From Lacibacter sp. H407 (GTDB lineage Bacteria; Bacteroidota; Bacteroidia; Chitinophagales; Chitinophagaceae), in the NCBI RefSeq assembly GCF_037892605.1, contig NZ_JBBKTU010000001.1:2480001-2544000 (forward strand): 64,000 nucleotides of DNA, given 5' to 3'. Each line of letters begins with the position of its first letter. Within the stretch, counting starts at the first letter, position 1. A program made the position numbers and the translations under genes. A model generated the notes under the pieces. The model did no database searches, was not told the origin of the DNA, and worked only from the letters and a program-made list of their open reading frames with translations. Shown one piece after another: positions 36,237-45,108 of this stretch.

Positions 36237-38822
36237 ATGATGGGAAGGCGTTTTCTTTTTGTTTTATTCCTGAGTGTACTTACACAGTTTTCGTTTGCAC
36301 AGAGTGCATTAAAAGGAATTATTAAAGATGGTAAGGGACAGCCGGTTGAGGCTGCCAGTATCAAGGTAAAAGGAACAGCTATTAATGCTGTTGCTGATGG
36401 TAAAGGACAGTTTAGTATTCCTGCTCCAAAGGAATTACCTTTTACATTGCTTATTTCTTCGGCTGGATATTACCCAAGCGAAGTTGAGATCACTGAGTTA
36501 AAAGAGGCTGAATTAAATATTGTTTTAATTGACAATAATCAATTGTCGGAAGTAGTGATTACTTCACGTCGTCGTATTGAAACGGCACAGAATGTTCCTA
36601 TTGCTATTTCTGTAGTTGGTGGTGCACAAATTGAAAATGCGGGTGTGTTTAACGTAAACCGTTTGAAAGAGTTAATACCAAGTGTACAACTTTATACATC
36701 AAATCCACGTAACACCGGTATCAATATCCGTGGTCTTGGTTCACCATTCGGACTTACAAATGATGGTCTTGATCCGGGTGTAGGTTTTTATGTTGATGGT
36801 GTATATTTTGCACGCCCTGCAGCAGCAACACTTGATTTTATTGATATTGAACAGATCGAAGTATTGCGTGGTCCGCAGGGAACACTGTTTGGTAAGAACA
36901 CCACTTCAGGTGCATTCAACATCACAACACGTAAACCAAGTTTTAACCCGGGTGCAAATTTTGAAGTGAGTTATGGTAACTATGGATACATACAAGCCAA
37001 AAGCTCAATAACAGGAGCATTAACAAAGAAAATAGCCGGACGTCTGTCTTTCTCAGGTACACAACGCAATGGTTTAATTGAAAACGTTAAAACAGGAAAG
37101 TATACGAATGATATCAATAACCTTGGCCTACGTGGCCAGTTATTATTCAAGCCTTCAGTGAATACTTCTATCACAGTTGCAGGTGATCTATCACGTCAAC
37201 GTCCTGATGGTTATGCGCAAGTAGTGGCAGGAGTTGTGCAAACAAAACGTGCAGCATACCGTCAGTTCAATGCAATCATTGCTGATCTTAATTATTCACT
37301 GCCAAGCCAAAATGCTTTCGATCGTAAAATTGATCATGATGTTCCCTGGAATTCTGGTAATGATCTAGGTGGGGCATCATTGAATATTGAACAAAAATTA
37401 GGACTTGGTACACTCACTGCAACTACAGCATGGCGTTATTGGAATTGGGATCCATCCAATGACAGAGACTTTACAGGTTTACAGGCATTGGCTAAATCTC
37501 AAAATCCGGCTAAGCATCAAAACTGGTCACAAGAAATTCGTTATGCAGGTCAGTTGTCTTCACGCTTAAGTGGTGTTATTGGTTTGTTTTATATTGACCA
37601 GGAAGTGAAAATCAATGGTACAGAAGAATCTGGTTCTGCTCAGTGGCGTTTTTCACAAAGCTCCACCAGTAATCTTTGGCAAACACCCGGTCTTTTTGAA
37701 GGCTTTGGAATTTATACAAAAGCTTCAATCAAATCGCAGAGTGCGGCTGTATTCACAAACATTGATTGGGAAGTTGCAGAGGGTTTTCACATCTTACCAG
37801 GGTTGCGTTACAACTATGATAAGAAAGATGTTGTTTACAATCGCTTGGCAGCAGGTGGTTTAGATACTGCAACATATAATGGTACAACCGCTCAAAAAAT
37901 AACCTTACAAGGATTTAAGAACGGAGTTTATACCAGCCAGTCCTATGTTGCAAATGCTGATGAGAATAATCTTACTTATCAACTTACACTATCGTACCGA
38001 GCAAATAAGCATATCAATGCGTTTGCAACTTATTCTACCAGCTTTAAACCTGTTGGTGTTAACGTTGCAGGTTTGCCAACTGTAAACGGTCAGGCAGCAA
38101 CTGATCTTGCAGTAATAAAACCAGAGGATGTAAGACATTATGAAGTGGGAGTTAAGACAAATCCAACCGACAATTTTATTTTTAATGTGATATACCATAA
38201 CACGAATATTAAAAACTATCAAACGAATGTTCAATCAGCAGAGTTAGGTGTTAACCGTGGTTACATTGCAAATGCTGAAGAAGTAAATGTAAACGGCGTT
38301 GAAGTTGATGTAAACTATAAAGTAAATAGTCACTTCCTGTTCTATGGAGCGTTGGCTTATACTGATGCGAAGTATGTGAAGTTTACAAATGCACCGCTTC
38401 CGCTTGAGGAAACAGGCTTAACAGAAAATGGCGTGCAGAAAGCATTTAAAGATATTTCTGGCGGTCGGCTTCCCGGTATTTCGAAATGGTCAGGATCATT
38501 GGGTGGTGAGTTTACTACACCCGCTGCATTCTTAAGTAAACCCGCAAAATTCTTTATTGCGTTGGAAAGTTTTTATCGGTCATCGTTTTCTTCAAGCCCA
38601 TCTCCATCAGCGAATCTGAATATTGATGCTTATACGCTGGTGAATGGAAGACTAGGCTTTCGTGCAGCAAATACCGGGTTCTCTGCTTTTGTCTGGGGTA
38701 GAAATATTTTCAATAAAAATTATTACGAACAACTCTTACCTGCAGGTGGTAATGCAGGACATTATGGAGCTGTTCTGGGAGATCAGGCTACGTACGGTGT
38801 AACATTGCGTTACTCACTTTAA
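36237..38822 (+). CDS. TonB-dependent outer-membrane receptor
   Basis: An 861-residue receptor with signal peptide MMGRRFLFVLFLSVLTQFSFAQ, an N-terminal carboxypeptidase-regulatory-like domain (LKGIIKDGKGQPVEAASIKVKGT), a plug (TSRRRIETAQNVPIAISVVGG ... LRGPQGTLFGKNTTSGAFNI) and a 22-strand-type barrel ending VTLRYSL. No SusD partner follows, so it belongs to the non-polysaccharide class. Position inside the sulfur region, behind a cysteine-rich leader ORF, suggests it imports a sulfur-containing compound or a metal needed for sulfur enzymes; the ligand is unknown. Confidence 0.93.
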   Translation: MMGRRFLFVLFLSVLTQFSFAQSALKGIIKDGKGQPVEAASIKVKGTAINAVADGKGQFSIPAPKELPFTLLISSAGYYPSEVEITELKEAELNIVLIDNNQLSEVVITSRRRIETAQNVPIAISVVGGAQIENAGVFNVNRLKELIPSVQLYTSNPRNTGINIRGLGSPFGLTNDGLDPGVGFYVDGVYFARPAAATLDFIDIEQIEVLRGPQGTLFGKNTTSGAFNITTRKPSFNPGANFEVSYGNYGYIQAKSSITGALTKKIAGRLSFSGTQRNGLIENVKTGKYTNDINNLGLRGQLLFKPSVNTSITVAGDLSRQRPDGYAQVVAGVVQTKRAAYRQFNAIIADLNYSLPSQNAFDRKIDHDVPWNSGNDLGGASLNIEQKLGLGTLTATTAWRYWNWDPSNDRDFTGLQALAKSQNPAKHQNWSQEIRYAGQLSSRLSGVIGLFYIDQEVKINGTEESGSAQWRFSQSSTSNLWQTPGLFEGFGIYTKASIKSQSAAVFTNIDWEVAEGFHILPGLRYNYDKKDVVYNRLAAGGLDTATYNGTTAQKITLQGFKNGVYTSQSYVANADENNLTYQLTLSYRANKHINAFATYSTSFKPVGVNVAGLPTVNGQAATDLAVIKPEDVRHYEVGVKTNPTDNFIFNVIYHNTNIKNYQTNVQSAELGVNRGYIANAEEVNVNGVEVDVNYKVNSHFLFYGALAYTDAKYVKFTNAPLPLEETGLTENGVQKAFKDISGGRLPGISKWSGSLGGEFTTPAAFLSKPAKFFIALESFYRSSFSSSPSPSANLNIDAYTLVNGRLGFRAANTGFSAFVWGRNIFNKNYYEQLLPAGGNAGHYGAVLGDQATYGVTLRYSL

Positions 38823-38886
38823 TAAAGTATGATAACAGATTTTGAATTTAGTTTTCCCTATAGCAAGCAATCGTAAAGAAAGCGAG

Positions 38887-38914
38887 GCATCCCGATTCTT
38901 CGGGATGCATTTTT
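38887..38914 (+). terminator. Terminator between the receptor and the tRNA
   Basis: GCATCCCGA (38887-38895) with TCGGGATGC (38900-38908), loop TTCT, then ATTTTT. It ends only 5 bases before the tRNA, so the tRNA depends on read-through or on a promoter I cannot identify. Confidence 0.8.
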
Positions 38915-38918
38915 AAAA

Positions 38919-38989
38919 AGCTGTATGGCCGAGTGGTGAGGTGAAAGTCTGCAAAACTTTTTACGTCGGTTCGAATCCGACTGCAGCGT
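38919..38989 (+). tRNA. tRNA-Cys (GCA), diverged
   Basis: A 71-nt cloverleaf. Acceptor arm AGCTGTA with TGCAGCG, D arm GCC-GAGTGGTGA-GGT, anticodon arm AAAGT-CTGCAAA-ACTTT with anticodon GCA at 38951-38953, variable loop TTAC, T arm GTCGG-TTCGAAT-CCGAC, and discriminator T at 38989, the usual cysteine identity base. CCA is not encoded. Odd points: an A1-G72 mismatch, a U-G pair at 6-67, a G-U at 10-25 and an A/T-rich anticodon stem. All are weaker than the standard G/C-rich Bacteroidota tRNA-Cys. Located inside the sulfur gene cluster, it may be a second, specialised copy. Confidence 0.9.
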
Positions 38990-39008
38990 CTATATAAAGT
39001 ATTGTAAT

Positions 39009-39767
39009 ATGAAATATGTTTTTTTAACAAGCAGTTTAGTGTTATTACTTTTATCATCAACCAATGCCCAAACAAAAACCACAGTTGATGTGCGACAGTT
39101 ATGGACAGGTTATTTTAATCAAACCCGTTTAACTGATAAATGGGGTTTTTGGACAGATGTACACTTGCGGACAAAGGATAATTATTTCAATAATCTTTCG
39201 CAAGGCATTATACGTTTAGGGCTAACCTATTATCTGAGTGATGATGCAAAGCTTACTGCCGGGTATGCATATGTGAATCATTTCCCTTCCGATAATCATA
39301 AAAACATTTCACAGCCTGAACATCGTCCATGGCAACAAATTCAATGGCATACAAAATATCCCAGGCTGAAGCTGATGCAGTGGTTCCGGTTAGAAGAACG
39401 TTACCGCAGGAAAATTAAAAATGATGATGAATTAGCTGATGGATACAATTTTAACTTCAGGCTTCGATATAATATTCTGTCGCAGTTTCCACTGAGCAAG
39501 AAACGCTTTCAGCCAAATACGTTTTCATTTGTGTTAAGCAATGAAGTATTTGTAAATTTTGGAAAACAGATCGTTTATAATGTGTACGATCAAAACAGGT
39601 TCTTCGCAGGGTTTCATTACCATGTAAACAAACACGATAATCTGCAATTCGGCTATATGAACATTTACCAACAGTTGGCTGCGGGTAATCAATACCGAAG
39701 TACACATGCGGCCCGGGTCTTCTATTTCCATAATCTTGATTTAAGAAAAAAAGCGAAACATGAATAA
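39009..39767 (+). CDS. DUF2490 outer-membrane protein (second copy)
   Basis: A 252-residue exported protein with signal MKYVFLTSSLVLLLLSSTNAQ and the DUF2490 pattern (LWTGYFNQTRLTDKWGFWTDVHLRTKDNYF ... KLMQWFRLEERYRR ... FRLRYNIL). It begins 20 bases after the tRNA-Cys and overlaps the next gene by 8 bases. Related in layout to the protein at 33860 but clearly diverged. Function unknown; it may be an outer-membrane partner for uptake or export of the sulfur compound handled by this region. Confidence 0.8.
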   Translation: MKYVFLTSSLVLLLLSSTNAQTKTTVDVRQLWTGYFNQTRLTDKWGFWTDVHLRTKDNYFNNLSQGIIRLGLTYYLSDDAKLTAGYAYVNHFPSDNHKNISQPEHRPWQQIQWHTKYPRLKLMQWFRLEERYRRKIKNDDELADGYNFNFRLRYNILSQFPLSKKRFQPNTFSFVLSNEVFVNFGKQIVYNVYDQNRFFAGFHYHVNKHDNLQFGYMNIYQQLAAGNQYRSTHAARVFYFHNLDLRKKAKHE

Positions 39768-40644
39768 AATTTATCTTAGCGATTCAGGCCCCAAAGTATC
39801 ACCTGCCATCTATGGCTTTTACAGGTGGAGAGAAGAAGAAGTTACTATAGCTAATGTTGAACGAATTGTGAACCTTAGTTTGGAGTTAGGGATTAATACA
39901 TTTGATCATGCAGATGTTTATGGAGGATACCAGGCTGAAAAAATATTTGGAAAGGTAATTAAAGATTCGTCTGTTAAACGGGAAGATATTGTGATCTTCA
40001 GTAAATGCGGTTATAATGTACCACATCCGTCAAAGCCGCAGATCAGGGTAGCACATCACAATACTTCCAGCAAGCATATTGTTGAAAGTATTGATCAGTC
40101 ATTGAAAAACCTGCAGACAGATTACATTGATGTATTTCTGTTAAATGGTCTTGATCCTTTATCTGATCTTGAAGAAACTGCACTTACACTTCGTCGCCTG
40201 AAAGATGCAGGTAAAATAAAAAATATTGGTGTAGTGAATTTTTCTGTATTTCAGCATCAGTTACTCAGTTCCTATCTGCATGTGCCGATTGTAACCAATC
40301 ATATTGAATTGAACCTGTTGAACACAACAGCGTTTGATAATGGACAGATCGATTACATTAAGCAGAAGTATATCCGGCCTTTGGCAACAGCTCCCTTGGC
40401 AGAGGGCAGAATTGCAGAAAGCGCAGAACGAACACCTTTGCGTGTAAGAGGAAAACTGGAGGAACTTTCAAAAAAGTACAATGTACATTTTGAATCAATA
40501 GCTATTGCATGGCTAACAAAGTTGGGTGCATTGCCATTGATCGGCTCAAGCAATGAACAGCGCATACGCAATATTGCTAAAGCATTTGAAATTGATCTTG
40601 ATCACCAGGATTGGTATGAATTGTATCAGGCATCGAAAGAATAA
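39760..40644 (+). CDS. Aldo/keto reductase, YdhF-like
   Basis: A 294-residue NAD(P)H-dependent oxidoreductase with a TIM barrel. Catalytic Asp and Tyr are in NTFDHADVYGGYQAEKIFG, Lys in IVIFSKCGYN. The cofactor-phosphate site is near PLIGSSNEQRIRNIAKAFEI. Cytoplasmic, no signal peptide. The substrate is unknown. It overlaps the DUF2490 gene upstream, so it is part of the same transcript. Confidence 0.9.
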   Translation: MNKIYLSDSGPKVSPAIYGFYRWREEEVTIANVERIVNLSLELGINTFDHADVYGGYQAEKIFGKVIKDSSVKREDIVIFSKCGYNVPHPSKPQIRVAHHNTSSKHIVESIDQSLKNLQTDYIDVFLLNGLDPLSDLEETALTLRRLKDAGKIKNIGVVNFSVFQHQLLSSYLHVPIVTNHIELNLLNTTAFDNGQIDYIKQKYIRPLATAPLAEGRIAESAERTPLRVRGKLEELSKKYNVHFESIAIAWLTKLGALPLIGSSNEQRIRNIAKAFEIDLDHQDWYELYQASKE

Positions 40645-40654
40645 ACTTTGGCTT

Positions 40655-40978
40655 ATGCGAATGCGAAAATTGGTATTAACCATGTTTACAGTTTTGATTA
40701 TGATTTTTTCTTCAGCCGAGATCGTTAATTTTTTACCAGCCACAGTAAAAGGAAGAGTGGTTGATAATCGCTCTGGAAAACCTGTGCAGGCTGCTCATAT
40801 CTTTATTACAAAAGGTGAAGAAGAAATATTCAGCAACAGTAAAGGGGAGTTTGTATTGAAAACATGGCATCAGTTGCCGGTAATAATTACTGTTGAGCAT
40901 AAAGATTATAAACAACAGACCATTCGCATCACAAGCGAAACAGATCAGCTGACTATTTCGCTTGTACCAATTCATTAA
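40655..40978 (+). CDS. Secreted carboxypeptidase-regulatory-like domain protein
   Basis: A 107-residue exported protein: signal peptide MRMRKLVLTMFTVLIMIFSSAE followed by a single CarboxypepD_reg-like beta-sandwich (TVKGRVVDNRSGKPVQAAHIFITKGEEEIFSNSKGEFVLKTW). Such domains usually sit at the N-terminus of TonB receptors; here it stands alone. ATG at 40655 or 40661. Ten bases after the aldo/keto reductase. Confidence 0.8.
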   Translation: MRMRKLVLTMFTVLIMIFSSAEIVNFLPATVKGRVVDNRSGKPVQAAHIFITKGEEEIFSNSKGEFVLKTWHQLPVIITVEHKDYKQQTIRITSETDQLTISLVPIH

Positions 40979-40988
40979 ACAATTCTTC

Positions 40989-42209
40989 ATGCAGTTAAAT
41001 TACCTGGCATTTGCAGTCCCCTTATTCACCGGCTTAATGTTGTTGGAATATTATGCGGGTGTGAAACAAAAGAAACAACACTATTTTTCTTTCGATGAGG
41101 CAGTTGCTAACGTTAATGTGGGAATTGGTGAACGTCTTACTGATCTTTTTACAACAGGGTTGTTTTATTATTTTTTTGCATGGATCTATCAAAACTTTGC
41201 TTTGTTTGATGTAAAGCCGAATGCTATTACATGGGTGCTGCTTTTTCTGCTCACAGATTTTATGTGGTACTGGTATCATCGTTTTGGTCACGAGGTGAAT
41301 TTGTTCTGGAGTGTGCATGTAGTACATCATCAAAGTGATGATTTTAATTATACGGTATCGGCCCGCATAACAGTATTTCAATCAGCAGCACGTTGTTTGT
41401 TTTGGGCTGTATTGCCTTTGTTTGGTTTTCCTCCTGAGATGATCACCACGTTGCTGTTGATCCACGGTGCGTATCCTTTCTTCACACATACACAGTTGAT
41501 CGGTAAACTGGGTTGGGTTGAATATTTATTTGTTACGCCTTCACATCATCGTGTGCATCATAGCTCGAATCCGCAATACCTCGATAAGAATTATGGCGAT
41601 GTGCTTATTGTCTGGGATAAACTCTTCGGCACATTTGCAAAAGAAGTGGAACAACCGGTTTACGGTTTAACCAAACCATTGAATAGTCATAGCTTTTTAT
41701 GGCAGCATTTTCACTTCATTATGGAAATATTCGTTTCGTTTAAACGTGCCACAACAATCAAAGGAAAATGGAAAAGCATTTTTGGCAAACCGGATGATAT
41801 TGATCCGAGGATACGTTCCGGTCTTGAACGAAAGTTTTCACGAAAGGAATATGATCTCACACAAACCAATGCGCTACGTAATTATATCAAGCTGCAAACC
41901 GTAGTATCGTTACTGTTACTTTTCCTGGTGATTTTATTTGAACATTATCTTAATACAGCTCAATTGATCACAAGTGCACTTTTCATCATCCTCAGTGTGG
42001 TTACAACAGGTGCCATGCTGGAGCAACGTCGATGGATCGTATATCTTGAGTTTTTCAGGTTGGGTCTCATGGGTATTTTTATTTATCTCTGTTATCCTTC
42101 TTACAGCATCAGTCTGTTTATTCTGCTTGTATTGGGAGGGCTGTTGTTGTTTTGCCGCACACTCAGTGAGCGATACAACGGCTACCTATATACTTCCATT
42201 CGTTCGTAA
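40989..42209 (+). CDS. Sterol desaturase/fatty acid hydroxylase superfamily membrane protein
   Basis: A 406-residue membrane protein. The di-iron histidine motifs are present: WYHRFGHEVN, WSVHVVHHQSDDFN and SHHRVHHSSNPQ. Several N-terminal helices precede them, and an extra C-terminal membrane domain of about 120 residues (VVSLLLLFLVILFEHYL ... LVLGGLLLFCRTL) follows. The start ATG at 40989 is preferred over an upstream TTG. The substrate is likely a lipid or a hydrophobic compound; its role in a sulfur region is unclear (Bacteroidota sulfonolipids are one possibility, which is speculation). Confidence 0.85.
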   Translation: MQLNYLAFAVPLFTGLMLLEYYAGVKQKKQHYFSFDEAVANVNVGIGERLTDLFTTGLFYYFFAWIYQNFALFDVKPNAITWVLLFLLTDFMWYWYHRFGHEVNLFWSVHVVHHQSDDFNYTVSARITVFQSAARCLFWAVLPLFGFPPEMITTLLLIHGAYPFFTHTQLIGKLGWVEYLFVTPSHHRVHHSSNPQYLDKNYGDVLIVWDKLFGTFAKEVEQPVYGLTKPLNSHSFLWQHFHFIMEIFVSFKRATTIKGKWKSIFGKPDDIDPRIRSGLERKFSRKEYDLTQTNALRNYIKLQTVVSLLLLFLVILFEHYLNTAQLITSALFIILSVVTTGAMLEQRRWIVYLEFFRLGLMGIFIYLCYPSYSISLFILLVLGGLLLFCRTLSERYNGYLYTSIRS

Positions 42210-42306
42210 GAAAATGGTAAAACCATTGCGCAGAATGTCATCTTTCTGATGTCTCAAAAACGGTTTCCCCGTAACTTCGCAGCTCATTCAGAAGAACAAT
42301 AAAGAT

Positions 42307-43482
42307 ATGAGTAAGTATCATCCACAAACGGACGCCATCCGGTTACAAATGAATCGTACCAACGAGAAAGAACATAGTACTCCTTTGTTTTTAACCAGCA
42401 GTTTTGTGTACGATAGTGCAGAAGATATGGCAGCTGCTTTTTCGGATGACAGTCTTGATGTAAATATCTATTCCCGTTTTTCAAATCCAACCGTTGATGA
42501 GTTTATTGATAAGATAGCAGCCCTTGAAGGTGCAGAAGCTGGTATTGGTACCGGCACGGGTATGGCTGCAGTGTTTTCAACTTTCATGACCTTTCTCAGC
42601 AAAGGCGATCATATCATTTCTGCATCAGCAGTATTTGGTTCAACACATACCATTCTTACAAAGTATTTACCGAAGTGGGGTTTTGAATCGAGCTACTTTG
42701 ATATGAATGCACCGGAATCAATTGAAGCGTTGATCAAACCCAACACCAAGTTGTTGTATGTTGAAACGCCATCAAATCCCGGACTTGATATTATCGATCT
42801 TGAATATGTAGCAACAATTTGTAAGAAGCATAATATTCTGTTTGTAGTTGATAACTGTTTTGCAACACCTGCTGTTCAACAACCAATAAAATTCGGTGCT
42901 GATCTTGTGTTACATTCAGCAACAAAATTTATTGACGGGCAAGGAAGAGTATTAGGTGGAGTAGTGGTAGGCAGAAAGGAACTGGTGCATGAAATGTATT
43001 TGTTTGTGCGTAACACCGGTCCATCTCTCAGTCCGTTTAACGCATGGGTTTTGACGAAGAGTTTAGAAACATTATTCATTCGAATGGATAAACATGCTGA
43101 TAATGCGTTGAAGCTTGCACAACGATTGGAAGGAAACGCAAAACTCAACTCGGTAAAATATCCGTTTCTCACATCGCATCCGCAATACGAAATTGCAAAA
43201 AAGCAAATGAGTAACGGCGGTGGTATTGTTACGTTTGAATTAAAAGGAGGCATTGAAAGCGGTCGCAAGTTTTTAAATGCATTAGAAATGTTATCGATGA
43301 CCAATAATCTGGGCGACAGCAGAAGCATCGCTTCTCATCCTGCCTCAACAACGCATTCCAAATTATCTGTTGATGAAAAGAAAGCAGTAGGTATAACGGA
43401 TGGCTTGGTGCGTATCTCTGTTGGACTGGAACATATTGATGATATTATTGCAGATATTGAACAGGCATTGGAAAAATGCTGA
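42307..43482 (+). CDS. metZ: O-succinylhomoserine/O-acetylhomoserine sulfhydrylase-like PLP enzyme
   Basis: A 391-residue Cys/Met-metabolism PLP enzyme. PLP Lys207 lies in LHSATKFIDGQGRVLGGVVVG; the DGQGRVLGG string is typical of MetZ rather than cystathionine gamma-synthase. Substrate assignment between MetZ, cystathionine gamma-synthase and methionine gamma-lyase cannot be settled from sequence by eye. It is distinct from MetY at 22683, so the region holds two sulfhydrylase-type enzymes. Last gene of the sulfur region; a hairpin follows. Confidence 0.82.
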   Translation: MSKYHPQTDAIRLQMNRTNEKEHSTPLFLTSSFVYDSAEDMAAAFSDDSLDVNIYSRFSNPTVDEFIDKIAALEGAEAGIGTGTGMAAVFSTFMTFLSKGDHIISASAVFGSTHTILTKYLPKWGFESSYFDMNAPESIEALIKPNTKLLYVETPSNPGLDIIDLEYVATICKKHNILFVVDNCFATPAVQQPIKFGADLVLHSATKFIDGQGRVLGGVVVGRKELVHEMYLFVRNTGPSLSPFNAWVLTKSLETLFIRMDKHADNALKLAQRLEGNAKLNSVKYPFLTSHPQYEIAKKQMSNGGGIVTFELKGGIESGRKFLNALEMLSMTNNLGDSRSIASHPASTTHSKLSVDEKKAVGITDGLVRISVGLEHIDDIIADIEQALEKC

Positions 43483-43505
43483 TTCAATAAACCTGATAGT
43501 AAAGG

Positions 43506-43538
43506 AAAGGAGCCACGCTTTGCGTGGCTCCTTTATTT
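43506..43538 (+). terminator. Terminator after metZ
   Basis: AAAGGAGCCACGC / GCGTGGCTCCTTT, 13-bp perfect stem with a TTT loop, followed by ATTTG. The short T tract makes it moderate. Confidence 0.7.
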
Positions 43539-43555
43539 GTGGATACAACAGTCTT

Positions 43556-43586
43556 AAAATAAAAAGCCCCGCCACAGGGACGGGAC
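43556..43586 (-). terminator. Terminator of the minus-strand secreted-protein gene
   Basis: On the minus strand GTCCCGTC pairs with GGCGGGGC (two U-G pairs, loop CCTGT), followed by TTTTTATTTT. Confidence 0.75.
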
Positions 43587-43615
43587 ATTATTACCTGATA
43601 AAACCAAAACACTCT

Positions 43616-44104
43616 TTAGCGTGTGGGCATAGTTTCGTTTGTGCCTTTTACCTTTTTCAGGAGTAAAATATAACCGCAACATTCTTTATTCTTTTTGTTC
43701 ACCTGCACGGGTTTGATCATGTGCCACTCACTGATCTTTGGCATATAACCGTAGCTGATAATATTGCCATCCAATTCAGGTTTTAATTTTTTGTAATACA
43801 CCTGCTTCTCATCATAATCGTACATGCGTACTTCCTGGATCTTGCTGCTTGGGTCGCCAATAAAAACAATATGATACCAAGCTCCTTGTGTCATGGGGAC
43901 AACCACCGGCATTTCAAACTCACTTTCCATGGTCATGCTGGCTTCTTTCAATACCATAAACCCACTCTGTTCGAATGATTTCTTTAAACTGTCGACTTGT
44001 AAACTGATGGATTGATTTGTGCAACTGCGTTGGCGGATAACATCCTGTGCGGAAGCAAATGTGCACAGTAACGCAAATGTGCAGATGAAAAATAAGTTTT
44101 TCAT
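43616..44104 (-). CDS. Secreted protein of unknown function
   Basis: A 162-residue protein with signal peptide MKNLFFICTFALLCTFASAQ; ATG at 44104. The mature part (SLQVDSLKKSFEQSGFMVLKEASMTMESEFEMPVVVPMTQGAWYHIVFIGDPSSKIQEVRMYDYDEKQVYYKK) looks like a single beta domain. Not recognised as a named family. Monocistronic, convergent with metZ. Confidence 0.72.
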   Translation of the reverse strand: MKNLFFICTFALLCTFASAQDVIRQRSCTNQSISLQVDSLKKSFEQSGFMVLKEASMTMESEFEMPVVVPMTQGAWYHIVFIGDPSSKIQEVRMYDYDEKQVYYKKLKPELDGNIISYGYMPKISEWHMIKPVQVNKKNKECCGYILLLKKVKGTNETMPTR

Positions 44105-44294
44105 ACTAGTACGGATTATTAGGGTTTTAATGCTGTTTTTCAGCAGGATTTGGTACGATTTACAGTACAAGATACTGTATATATTATGATATTGAAGCCT
44201 TTTCAATGCTATGTTTTACTACTACGTAGTTCCCCTTATGTTGATTTATGATTTTTACCTGATGAATATACCAAGAATTGTGCCTCGATGAACC

Positions 44295-45056
44295 TTACGA
44301 CCCCTTATAGGTATAAAAAGAATTGGCCTGGGCTGTACAGGTGAGAACAAGGTCGTTAATGCACACATGCGCAGGCAGGCTGGCCGCATAAAAAATAACA
44401 TCGGCCACATCCTTTGCAGAAAGGGGAGTGTAGCCGGCATATACCGATGCTGCCTTGTCTTCATCACCCTTAAAGCGGACCATTGAAAACTCTGTTTCAG
44501 CTGCTCCGGGGTGAATGGCCGTTACCTTTATTTTATGTTTTAAGAGGTCAATACGCATGCCTTTGCTGATGCTGTCAACAGCTGCCTTACTTGCACAATA
44601 CACATTGCCGTTTTCATACGCTTCTTTACCTGCAGTTGATCCAAGATTTATTACATGGCCTCCATTTCGTTTGATCATATACGGTAGTACTGCACGGCTC
44701 ACATACAACAGCCCTTTCAGGTTTGTATCGATCATGATTTCCCAATCTTCCAGATCAGCTTCATCAAAATGATCACGACCCAATGCAAGGCCTGCATTGT
44801 TCACCAATAAATCAATGCCCTGCCATTCCTCAGGTAAACTGTTGATGGCCACAAACACTTCATCTTTCTGCTGCACATCAAATGGCAACAAAAAAATGTT
44901 AACACCATACTGTTCTTCTAACTGCGTTTTGATTTCCTGCAAGCGATTGAGCCTGCGACCATTTAAAATAATATTCCAGTTGTTGGCTGCAAATACTTCA
45001 GCACAGGCTTTTCCAAAACCTGATGTGGCACCGGTAATAAAAACAAGTTTGCTCAT
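44295..45056 (-). CDS. SDR-family NAD(P)-dependent oxidoreductase (YdfG-like)
   Basis: A 253-residue classical short-chain dehydrogenase. Cofactor motif GATSGFG (9-15), NNAGLALG, catalytic Ser in NLGSTAG, and YxxxK in VYCASKAA. The sequence LNGRRLNRLQEIKTQLE after the second strand and overall length resemble YdfG (serine/3-hydroxy acid dehydrogenase), but substrate is uncertain. ATG at 45056 gives the canonical MSKLVFITGAT start. It lies 52 bp downstream of the Gfo/Idh/MocA gene on the same strand. Confidence 0.92.
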   Translation of the reverse strand: MSKLVFITGATSGFGKACAEVFAANNWNIILNGRRLNRLQEIKTQLEEQYGVNIFLLPFDVQQKDEVFVAINSLPEEWQGIDLLVNNAGLALGRDHFDEADLEDWEIMIDTNLKGLLYVSRAVLPYMIKRNGGHVINLGSTAGKEAYENGNVYCASKAAVDSISKGMRIDLLKHKIKVTAIHPGAAETEFSMVRFKGDEDKAASVYAGYTPLSAKDVADVIFYAASLPAHVCINDLVLTCTAQANSFYTYKGS

Positions 45057-45108
45057 GCCGTGAATGTACAGAGAAACTGAATTGAGCGAACGGGATATGA
45101 ATGATTTT

